Of a stretch of DNA of 64,000 bases, positions 56,732-63,493 are shown one piece after another. The number at the start of each line of letters is the position of its first letter. Positions within the stretch are counted from its first letter, which is position 1. Made by a program: the position numbers and the translations under genes. The notes under the pieces are model-generated. The model was not told where the DNA came from, made no database searches, and worked only from the letters and a program-made list of their open reading frames with translations. Source of the stretch: Pseudomonadota bacterium (GTDB lineage Bacteria; Desulfobacterota; Syntrophorhabdia; Syntrophorhabdales; Syntrophorhabdaceae); NCBI GenBank assembly GCA_026388275.1, contig JAPLKB010000058.1:676-64675 (forward strand), written 5' to 3'.

Positions 56732-56909
56732 GGACATCGGCATGTTCAAAAATTTTGATCTGCGGCGGTCTGCTGCGCCTTGCGATCCTCCGACGTACAT
56801 TAAGTACGCCTCCGGCCTGCAAGACTTACAGCCCATCCACATCTGCAAAATTTCCGAAATGCCGATGTCCACTCAACCCGGATTAGCATAAGCGTTTATG
56901 CTAATCCGG
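56732..56909 (-). repeat. Dispersed structured repeat, family 1, copy 2 (inverted)
   Basis: Inverted relative to the copy at 813-985, with the same order of parts. The outer stem GGACATCGGCAT (56732-56743) pairs perfectly with 56859-56870. The central hairpin is CGTAC-attaa-GTACG (56794-56808). The terminal inverted repeat is CCGGATTAGCATAA (56878-56891) with 56896-56909. Conserved unpaired or internal blocks include CCGGGTTGAGTGG and GCAGATGTGGATGGGCTGT on the minus strand. The stem sequences differ from copy 1 but stay complementary. Confidence 0.85.
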
Positions 56910-56974
56910 AAAATGAAAAGACATAGATTGTTTTTCATATCTTCTATTTCATTCCACTATTTTATTATAAAAAC

Positions 56975-57190
56975 TTGAATATATTATCATGTAACCTTGC
57001 GAGAGAAATGGAACTTGTGGCAAGGGAAGAAGGCAAGCCTATCAGCGCATTGATTCAGGATGCTGTAAGGATTTCGCTGAAAGAAAGGCAGAAAAAGGAA
57101 TTCTATCAAATTAAGTATATTGTGAGAAACGCAATACTTTTGGCAGACTTGACAAACAGCATACAATCACATATAATCGAATATAGTTAA
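56975..57190 (+). pseudogene. RHH (CopG-type) antitoxin remnant
   Basis: The frame LAREMELVAREEGKPISALI and VRISLKERQKKEF is the helix-helix part of a ribbon-helix-helix antitoxin. The N-terminal beta-strand expected before it (such as RTTISLPEE) is missing. The only start is TTG 56975 with no ribosome-binding site, and the tail after the RHH part is not typical. It ends four bases before the Fic gene. A PIN-toxin fragment lies beyond Fic at 58404-58535, so this may be half of a former RHH/PIN pair. It could instead be a short but still used partner of Fic. Confidence 0.5.
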
Positions 57191-57194
57191 CAAT

Positions 57195-58259
57195 ATGCAA
57201 AAGGCAATGACTAAACTCGACAGAAGACTATCCCCCATTCCTTCTGAGGTTTTATCGAAAATAGCCAAAATTGATGAAATTAAAGGGCGTTGGATTGGCG
57301 GGCTGCAAATTAACCCTCAAGCTTTAGGCCGCTTAAAACGGTCTGTTTTGGTTACTTCCACCGGAGCTTCTACCCGTATTGAAGGGGCGAAACTCACTGA
57401 TAAAGAAATTGAAAAGCTGATGCAGGGCATAACTACAAAAAAGTTTACTGATAGAGATTCACAGGAAGTGCAAGGATACTATGAACTGCTTCATAATGTA
57501 TTTGATTCCTGGAAGTCTATCAAATTCAGTGAAAGCACAGTCAAACACTTTCACAATCAGTTGCTCAAATATGTAGAGAAGGACGAAAGACATCGAGGGG
57601 ATTATAAGAAGACAGAAAACACTGTCGAAATGTTCGATCAAAACGGCAAGAGTATCGGTACCGTATTTGAACCTACCAAAGCCTATCTTACCCCTAAAGA
57701 AATGCAGGAACTTATGGAGTGGGCAACGCAGGCACTTGAAGAAAAGAAATATCACCCCCTCCTTATAATCGGCAACTTTCTGGTTGAATTTCTCAAAATT
57801 CATCCTTTTCAGGATGGTAATGGAAGGGTTTCCCGTATTCTGACAAACCTGCTTCTGCTTAAAGAAGGCTATGCCTTCATGCCCTATGTTTCGCATGAGA
57901 AGATAGTGGAAGATAATAAAAACAATTACTATTTAGCGCTTGTAAAAAGTCAGAAAAGTTTCAATAGAAAAACCGGGAATATTTTTCCATGGCTTAATTT
58001 CTTCCTTGATGTTTTGCTCAAACAGTCCGAGATAGCCATCAAACTAATGGGAAGCGAGGATGTGGAAAAGCTGCTTTCGCCGAAACAAATGGAAGTCTGG
58101 AACTATCTGCAAAAAGTTCCAGAGGCAGCGCCTATTGAAATTTGCCGGGAAACCAAAATAGTAAAACCTACGGTGCTTCAGGCTCTCAACAGGCTGGTTG
58201 CTCTCAGAAAGGTTGAAAGAATTGGAATGGGAAGAGGAACGAGATATAGGAAACTGTAG
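57195..58259 (+). CDS. Fic family protein (class II, self-inhibited AMPylator)
   Basis: A 354-residue Fic protein, which usually transfers AMP to Tyr, Ser or Thr of target proteins. The catalytic motif HPFQDGNGRVSR is intact around residue 200. An N-terminal inhibitory helix carries the S/TxxxEG motif as STRIEG near residue 60, marking a class II protein with its own antitoxin-like helix. A winged-helix domain at the C-terminus (about 295-354, ending ALNRLVALRKVERIGMGRGTRY) suggests DNA binding and self-regulation. Start ATG 57195 is uncertain; ATG 57207 is also possible. It lies between fragments of an RHH/PIN module. Confidence 0.9.
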   Translation: MQKAMTKLDRRLSPIPSEVLSKIAKIDEIKGRWIGGLQINPQALGRLKRSVLVTSTGASTRIEGAKLTDKEIEKLMQGITTKKFTDRDSQEVQGYYELLHNVFDSWKSIKFSESTVKHFHNQLLKYVEKDERHRGDYKKTENTVEMFDQNGKSIGTVFEPTKAYLTPKEMQELMEWATQALEEKKYHPLLIIGNFLVEFLKIHPFQDGNGRVSRILTNLLLLKEGYAFMPYVSHEKIVEDNKNNYYLALVKSQKSFNRKTGNIFPWLNFFLDVLLKQSEIAIKLMGSEDVEKLLSPKQMEVWNYLQKVPEAAPIEICRETKIVKPTVLQALNRLVALRKVERIGMGRGTRYRKL

Positions 58260-58302
58260 GCAAGTTCTATCAGAGAGCAATTCGTCAAATTTTCTGGTCA
58301 TA

Positions 58303-58403
58303 GATTGCCGCAAGCTCCCCTGCGGCAATCTACACAGTGAGCACAGCTCGCGAGAAGGGGAGGCTCACACGGCTTTGCCGGGGGAGGGGGCGACGCAAGC
58401 CCC
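58303..58403 (-). repeat. Dispersed GC-rich repeat, family 2, copy B (inverted)
   Basis: The minus strand repeats the two blocks of 35933-36019: CGTCGCCCCCTCC with CCGGCAAAGCC, then GCCTCCCCTTCTCGC and CACTGTGT. Its outer end is a perfect hairpin, GATTGCCGCA (58303-58312) with TGCGGCAATC (58321-58330). The element runs from 44 bases after the Fic stop exactly to the first codon of a truncated PIN-domain frame, so it, or the event that placed it, removed the front of that gene. Confidence 0.7.
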
Positions 58404-58535
58404 GGTAATAGTATAATTGAATGTGCCGTGTCGGGCAAAGCCGATGTAATTGTAACAGGCGACAAGGAGATGCTGAAATTGAAAGAATTTGAAGGGATCA
58501 GGATTATTAGTTTGAGAGAGTATTGGGAGAGTTAA
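58404..58535 (+). pseudogene. C-terminal fragment of a PIN-domain toxin (VapC-like)
   Basis: The frame gives GNSIIECAVSGKADVIVTGD, then KEMLKLKEFEGIRIISLREY and a stop. This is the characteristic last third of PIN-family toxins (TIGR00305 type), including the conserved DxIVTGD segment with an acidic active-site residue. The N-terminal two thirds, with the first catalytic Asp, are absent. The fragment begins abruptly at the edge of repeat family 2 copy B. With the RHH remnant at 56975-57190 it suggests a former toxin-antitoxin pair split by insertion of Fic and the repeat. Confidence 0.75.
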
Positions 58536-58562
58536 TAAGCGATGACTGAGTGAGGGGCCGAA

Positions 58563-58682
58563 GATCTTTTCGCGCCTGACCACGTTGCGCGTCGGACTGT
58601 GCTTCTTCGACGTACTAGTTTAGTACGCCTGCAAACCCCAGCCCTCGCGCGCCTACTCATCCATCGAAAATCCCTTTCGGGC
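58563..58682 (-). repeat. Diverged relative of structured repeat family 1 (copy 3)
   Basis: The central hairpin CGTACT-agttt-AGTACG (58611-58627) and its flanks (minus strand TTTGCAGGCGTACT and GTACGTCGAAGAAGCAC) resemble copies 1 and 2. The outer stem is GATTTTCG (minus strand of 58675-58682) with CGAAAA-g-ATC (58563-58572). Much of the sequence differs, but stem positions are comparable. It lies between the PIN fragment and the defence cluster. Confidence 0.55.
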
Positions 58683-58776
58683 AGAAGAACTGATGATTCA
58701 AAAAGTGTCGAAAGTTACGAACGTTGCCTACATATGTAGAATAATAGAAAGCCTCTAACGGTCGGATAGGTTCATT

Positions 58777-61197
58777 TTACTGCTTCCAATCGTAGGTCAA
58801 CTTGCCGCACCCACACCTAATTTTATTTTCCACATTGTCAAAGTATTTGATAGAAATAGACTTTCCACACTCATCACAGTAAAAGATAAGAATGGTTTTC
58901 TCAATGTCTTCCCATATTGCCGCCAAGTCTGCAATACTTTCATTGAACTCGTTGTCATGGGACGTGACATTACCGATAAACATTGGTATTCCCTTTAGTC
59001 TTTGAATGTTGGCCTTGTCCTTCAATTCGCTTCCTTTTTTTGAAATTCTACTGTGCACAGCATCCAATAGTTCGGGGGCCATTCTTTTTTCATTTATTTC
59101 ATTGTAACGAAAAGCCACTTGTGCATCTATGTTGTTGGCGATTTCTTTCATTATCTTTTCAGTATAAACCCTGATATCGTTACCAAGTCCATTAGTGTTT
59201 TTGTCCTCAAATTTTTTAAGAATTCGTTCTTTGATATCGGTTGTACCTTTTTCAATTCCTACCCCGTTCTCTTTTGACCATGTAAAATTTTGAATTAGCC
59301 ATCCTTTGTTCTTGACATCACTGGCTACTAGTTCAAAGAATCCCTGATCGTGTGTGAGCAACAGAATTTGGTATTCGCCGAACTTATCAGTTAGCAATTT
59401 TGCAAACCTCGTTCTGTGTGGTCTGTCGAAACTGGAAATCACATCGTCAAGAATAAAAAGCTCGTTCTGCTTATTGAATGCTTTCACGGAAGCTAAAAAA
59501 AATGATAGGCCAAGACAATTGATGTGACTTTCACTTAAATAAGCGATTGGTGGCGTTTTGGTCTCATCAAAGAAGCTATACTCGATTGTTATTCCGACTA
59601 AGTCATCGTTTTTATCCTTGATTGGCACAAGCTTAATATCCTTAATCTTCTCATTGGGGTTCATGGCGGTGTAATATTCATCAATATTTGTGGAGAATGT
59701 CTTTAGAAAGACATTTAAAGCTTCTTCTTGCCTTTTAATAAAATCTGCAAAAAGCACTTGAAATGTTATTTGTTGTTTCGTCAGTATTTCTTGCTGTCTC
59801 TTAATGCTTTGATATTGATTGTAAGCAGTAACTGTTTGAAATAGCTTGGTGTAAATCTGGAATTTTGTATTTGATCCCTTGCTTTCCGTGAGTTCCTTTG
59901 CCGTGTCTTGCGCTTGCTTGGCAAGCTCAGATATTTCTTTCTTATTAATTTGTATTTTGCTCGGCTCATGAATTGAGTCTTTAGCTATCAATTCCTTTTT
60001 TAGTTCATCAGTAAAGACATTCAAGGAGGTTCTAATTTGCTGAACCTTCTCAAGAAGTGTGGCTTGTTGTTCCTCTTTGAAAAGCTTCTCTTTGAGTAGC
60101 CCATCTATTGTATTGACGTTGACTCGCAGAGTATCCTTTAATTTCTGCCCTTGTTCTTTCAACTTATCTTTCTTTTGCTCCAGCGTTTCTAATTCTCTAA
60201 TCCTTTCTTCTAATTCTTTAATTAATTCTATTTTGCTCTTTTCTTGTAGACAGAGTGGGCAATAATCATCTTGGACAACATCGTTTTTCAAAACACTCTG
60301 CCCTTCTTTCAGTAAAGCAAGGAGTTGTAATTTTTGAATATTCTCAGGATCTTTTCGCAGTTCGGTGTATATTGTATGATAAGTTTTGTAGCTTGAATGT
60401 ATGTTATCAATGTTCCCAAAAATTTCCGTTAAGTTTTCTCCAACCTTAGTATAGAAACTTATTTGTTCCAAAAGAGCTGTATCTCCTTTGGCTTCAATTG
60501 TTTTTAGAACATCCTTGATATCTTTATGCGATTTGATGTCCTTTCCAATATGCAAAGGTTTTATCAACAGGTTTGCTCCTGCAAAAAGTTGGTCGTCGGT
60601 ATAAGCATTTTGCCCGAGGTTATCGAGAACAACAGTATGTTGGGCGTTTTTTTGATTATCAAAGTTGGCCGATTTAATGTTGCGGGCAATTCTTCCAGCA
60701 GACTTCTTAAGAAGACCACGGACATCAGCTACAGCGGAAAAGCCAATTATGTTTTGGAGTTTCTCTATCTTTTCCCCAGGGGTGGCGATAATGAATTCCA
60801 CCAAGTCTCTGTAGCGTAAAATTAAATTTTCAGATTGAGTAGCTAGCAGATATTCTTTGAAATTATCAGTCGTATTGGATACGGAAGTCCTTAATGAACC
60901 GTCAATACTTTTTGTTGCATTCAATTTATTATTGGAATAATGAATATTAACGAATGCATCTTCATTGTCAGGAATGAATAGATTGCGTAATGACCCTCTT
61001 CCTTTGGTTGCGCCAGTTTCTTTGCTAATCAAATGCTCAACACCATCTGAATAGTACCACTCAATAGCATCAGTTAAAGAACTTTTGCCCGATCCATTTT
61101 CACCAAATATCAGAATCGATTTATTATCCAGATTTAGCGGCAAAGGATCTTTGATACCCCTGATTCCGCTGATGTTGATTGATTTAATTTTTGTCAT
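58777..61197 (-). CDS. Rad50/RecF-like ATPase with zinc hook and C-terminal zinc ribbon
   Basis: An 806-residue SMC/Rad50-like ATPase. Walker A FGENGSGKSS is at 31-40. Coiled coils (about 260-500) are split by a zinc-hook motif CPLC (313-316). The ABC signature region is YLSESHINCLGLSFFLAS (553-570), with Walker B LFILDDVISSFD (580-591) and switch His616 in LLLTHD. A helical C-terminal domain has GNVTSH (742-747), reminiscent of HEPN-like GN/RN-x3-H motifs. The protein ends in a zinc ribbon (Cys774, 777, 795, 797). ATG 61197 is chosen because GAGGAA lies six bases before it. RloC-like anticodon nucleases share the hook, but their nuclease motif is not evident. Last gene of the cluster. Confidence 0.85.
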   Translation of the reverse strand: MTKIKSINISGIRGIKDPLPLNLDNKSILIFGENGSGKSSLTDAIEWYYSDGVEHLISKETGATKGRGSLRNLFIPDNEDAFVNIHYSNNKLNATKSIDGSLRTSVSNTTDNFKEYLLATQSENLILRYRDLVEFIIATPGEKIEKLQNIIGFSAVADVRGLLKKSAGRIARNIKSANFDNQKNAQHTVVLDNLGQNAYTDDQLFAGANLLIKPLHIGKDIKSHKDIKDVLKTIEAKGDTALLEQISFYTKVGENLTEIFGNIDNIHSSYKTYHTIYTELRKDPENIQKLQLLALLKEGQSVLKNDVVQDDYCPLCLQEKSKIELIKELEERIRELETLEQKKDKLKEQGQKLKDTLRVNVNTIDGLLKEKLFKEEQQATLLEKVQQIRTSLNVFTDELKKELIAKDSIHEPSKIQINKKEISELAKQAQDTAKELTESKGSNTKFQIYTKLFQTVTAYNQYQSIKRQQEILTKQQITFQVLFADFIKRQEEALNVFLKTFSTNIDEYYTAMNPNEKIKDIKLVPIKDKNDDLVGITIEYSFFDETKTPPIAYLSESHINCLGLSFFLASVKAFNKQNELFILDDVISSFDRPHRTRFAKLLTDKFGEYQILLLTHDQGFFELVASDVKNKGWLIQNFTWSKENGVGIEKGTTDIKERILKKFEDKNTNGLGNDIRVYTEKIMKEIANNIDAQVAFRYNEINEKRMAPELLDAVHSRISKKGSELKDKANIQRLKGIPMFIGNVTSHDNEFNESIADLAAIWEDIEKTILIFYCDECGKSISIKYFDNVENKIRCGCGKLTYDWKQ

Positions 61198-61393
61198 CTT
61201 TTTCCTCGGTTGCGCCAAGTTCTTCTTGAAATAGTTGTCCCATTGCGTTCTCGATGTTGGTATCGGTCAGTTTCCCTTCACTATACAAAAAAATCAGCTT
61301 CTCAACAGTCTTTTTGTCTACCCCTTCTATATCCATAACCTCTGCAAAAAACTCCTCAATTAGCTGCTTGCCGCTTTTAATTTCGTCACTCAT
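61184..61393 (-). CDS. Small acidic helical protein overlapping the ATPase gene
   Basis: A 69-residue protein, almost entirely helical and acidic (EIKSGKQLIEEFFAEVMDIE, then KKTVEKLIFLYSEGKLT, tail EEKDDKN). I do not recognise a family. Its stop lies 14 bases inside the ATPase gene, so the two are translationally coupled; ATG 61393 follows CAGGGG. A small partner made just ahead of a Rad50-like ATPase could be a subunit or inhibitor, but that is inference from arrangement only. Confidence 0.7.
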   Translation of the reverse strand: MSDEIKSGKQLIEEFFAEVMDIEGVDKKTVEKLIFLYSEGKLTDTNIENAMGQLFQEELGATEEKDDKN

Positions 61394-61416
61394 GATAAAA
61401 TGCCCCTGTTTTGTAT

Positions 61417-61881
61417 TTATTCAAAGTATGGCCAATTGATTATGAAGTTAGCCTTTAGTTTTTTATCTAATATCTCATACCCGGATTTATTGTTACAGAT
61501 AGGATACACACCGTATTTTTCAACGAAGTCTAGAATGAAATAGCTTTCGAGGTCTTCAACTCTGTTACTCCAGAATTTGCGAAGCATTTCGAAGTTAATA
61601 TAAGTAAAATAAAGTTGGTTCACTTTGCCGTAATTGATAAGCCCCCAGTTCTTACTTTTACCTTCAAAGTGTTCTGTTAGTCGACTACCGATACTGTTTG
61701 TTTTTTTCTCGCTCATTCCAATGTAGAGCAATCGAGATGTTTTGAAAGGGTATTGAATTCTCGTCTTATCATTAAAAATGAAATATAGTCCTGTTAGCCC
61801 CATAAGTGGCTTTATGTTCTGTATTTCAAATACCTTCGGGCTGTCAAAAAATATCTTAAGTTCTGCTGTTTCTTCGGTCAT
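61417..61881 (-). CDS. GIY-YIG nuclease-like protein
   Basis: A 154-residue single-domain protein. GLY (31-33) and YIG (53-55) give the two signature strands. Arg67 (IGSRLTEHF), Glu112 (EDLESYFIL) and Asn130/131 (PICNNKSG) match the remaining conserved residues of the GIY-YIG active site. No DNA-binding domain is attached, so targeting must come from partners. It is gene four of six on this strand, with small intergenic gaps of 44 and 23 bases. Restriction-type or abortive activity is possible. Confidence 0.72.
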   Translation of the reverse strand: MTEETAELKIFFDSPKVFEIQNIKPLMGLTGLYFIFNDKTRIQYPFKTSRLLYIGMSEKKTNSIGSRLTEHFEGKSKNWGLINYGKVNQLYFTYINFEMLRKFWSNRVEDLESYFILDFVEKYGVYPICNNKSGYEILDKKLKANFIINWPYFE

Positions 61882-61925
61882 CTTACTATATATCCAAATG
61901 TATTAAGTAAAGGGTGCGTTATTTT

Positions 61926-62153
61926 TTATCTTAGTTTTGACTCATATCCCTTTTTAACATATTTACTAATATAACTATTCAAACCTTTTCCGGCCACGGC
62001 AAGCAATTTCATTTGTTCAATATTTGCACTACTGGTACTTCTATGGGTATAGAGATAAACCCTGCCAGTACTGAATTGAACAGTGATAGAGTCATCACCA
62101 ATTTCATAGGCTAAGACTCCAGAATCTCCCCCTAAGTTCTTGTATCGTTCCAT
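61926..62153 (-). CDS. KTSC-domain protein
   Basis: A 75-residue protein matching the small KTSC domain (PF13619): a beta-rich half (GVLAYEIGDDSITVQFSTGRVYLY) followed by a helix and basic end (GKGLNSYISKYVKKGYESK). KTSC proteins are of unknown biochemical function; some occur with lysyl-tRNA synthetase, nucleases or phage genes and are thought to bind nucleic acid. AGAGGAA precedes ATG 62153, which lies 21 bases after the Shedu gene. Confidence 0.75.
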   Translation of the reverse strand: MERYKNLGGDSGVLAYEIGDDSITVQFSTGRVYLYTHRSTSSANIEQMKLLAVAGKGLNSYISKYVKKGYESKLR

Positions 62154-62174
62154 AATAAATTTCCTCTTGCTAGA

Positions 62175-63155
62175 TCACTCCCTCAAGCCGTTTTTTACTA
62201 TGAATTTGGCTCGTTCAAATAATTCGTCATACAAAACAATATCAATATTTCTCAAATTCCGCCTATACAGCTCAAGCGTCTTCAATTTTACAGCTTTTTC
62301 TTTGTCACTTCCCGATAACTCAGACCTGCTACCTATTATCAAAATACATTCAACGTCACGAGTAAGGTCTGTAATTTTGTTGCCTTCTGAAGTGTAATTA
62401 TCAGCCTGACTGTTAATCTCCCAATTTGCCTTCTGAGATAAAATCTGGCTGACAGCATCTGATAAATCATTTGATAAACACCATGCATCTGATCTATTTT
62501 TTCGATTTTTGAACAATGATGTACTTGGCTTCTTCAATTCTACCAGCTTTGTAAATCTCATGTCTGATAAAAGGAAATCTGATATAACCTCATTTCCTCC
62601 ATCTAAATCTGAACCTGAAACATGTGCCTCTCTTTGGAGTATTTTCAGATATCGGTACTTAAGGCCATAGCCAAATATCCATTCATTTTTTTCAAAAAAT
62701 ATCTGCCATTCTGGTTCAGTGATACTTTTGCCTTGTGACAATTTATTCTCAAATTCTATCAAAGACTCTTTTCTACCTAAAATAGTATTTATGTCATCTT
62801 GCGAAAGCTTGTTTCGGATAATATTCTTCAGGGCAGGAACTAGTGACGCTGTATCTGTAGCAGCAAGGAGGGACAAAATTCCTTCCGTATTGCCTGTTAT
62901 TTCTACAAACTTCCCCGTTTCCTTAGGTACGACTGATTTAATCATACTGTATTTATCAAGGTGATAATATAGATTTCCTAAGTCATTAATTGACAGGGAA
63001 CATGTAAACTTAGATACACCAGTAGTAGAATCGTATGCATAGAGATTGGCGGAAACTTCATCAATCTCATTTCCTCCTTTATTCAAGCCAGAAATGTTTA
63101 AGAACAATTTGCATCTTTCATCGCTTCCAATCTCAAAAGCATGGTCAATGCTCAT
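62175..63155 (-). CDS. sduA: Shedu anti-phage nuclease SduA-like protein (DUF4263)
   Basis: A 326-residue protein ending in the Shedu/DUF4263 nuclease domain (about 145-320). The entry motif WQIFFEKNEWIFGYG is present. The PD-(D/E)xK core is visible as Asp193 (VISDFLL) and Glu206-x-Lys208 (LVELKKP), with Gln237 in DAVSQIL. The first 140 residues form a separate N-terminal domain, probably sensing or oligomerisation, that I do not recognise. ATG 63155 is preferred, with GAAGG seven bases upstream; TTG 63161 would overlap the previous stop. Shedu is an established single-gene defence system. Here it is embedded in a longer operon, two bases after the WYL-like gene. Confidence 0.88.
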   Translation of the reverse strand: MSIDHAFEIGSDERCKLFLNISGLNKGGNEIDEVSANLYAYDSTTGVSKFTCSLSINDLGNLYYHLDKYSMIKSVVPKETGKFVEITGNTEGILSLLAATDTASLVPALKNIIRNKLSQDDINTILGRKESLIEFENKLSQGKSITEPEWQIFFEKNEWIFGYGLKYRYLKILQREAHVSGSDLDGGNEVISDFLLSDMRFTKLVELKKPSTSLFKNRKNRSDAWCLSNDLSDAVSQILSQKANWEINSQADNYTSEGNKITDLTRDVECILIIGSRSELSGSDKEKAVKLKTLELYRRNLRNIDIVLYDELFERAKFIVKNGLRE

Positions 63156-63157
63156 TA

Positions 63158-63493
63158 TCAAACCTTCGCTATGACATATTTATATCTATCCGATTCCGGA
63201 TTGTATTCAGGAGACTCCTTGAATGGAGTAACAGGTTCACAAATAGCAACATTTGAGAGATGTTCTATAAAAAACATTCGAAAGCTTGGTAGTATCTTTT
63301 CGCTGGCACTGTCACTAACCCCAGATGTCTGTAAAATGTCAACTTTAGTTGATTCAGTTCCGTCATTTTTGCGCATAATATATATGGCATGTGGATTACC
63401 AATTCGGCTACCAGATGTTTTACCGGGTTTGTTGTACTCAAATGATATTGCCACTTTCCTCTTTATTGCATCCTTAAGTGTTTCGATTATCAT
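63158..63493 (-). CDS. WYL-like small protein, first gene of the defence cluster
   Basis: A 111-residue protein resembling a stand-alone WYL-type domain: IIETLKDAIKRKVAISFEYN, then SGSRIGNPHAIYIMRKNDG, and a final SFRMFFIEHLSNVAI. WYL domains bind nucleic acid or nucleotide ligands and commonly regulate defence operons; no helix-turn-helix is attached here. ATG 63493 is chosen because AGGAGG stands five bases before it; an upstream in-frame start exists but has no site. It is two bases ahead of the Shedu gene and probably co-regulated with it. Confidence 0.68.
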   Translation of the reverse strand: MIIETLKDAIKRKVAISFEYNKPGKTSGSRIGNPHAIYIMRKNDGTESTKVDILQTSGVSDSASEKILPSFRMFFIEHLSNVAICEPVTPFKESPEYNPESDRYKYVIAKV

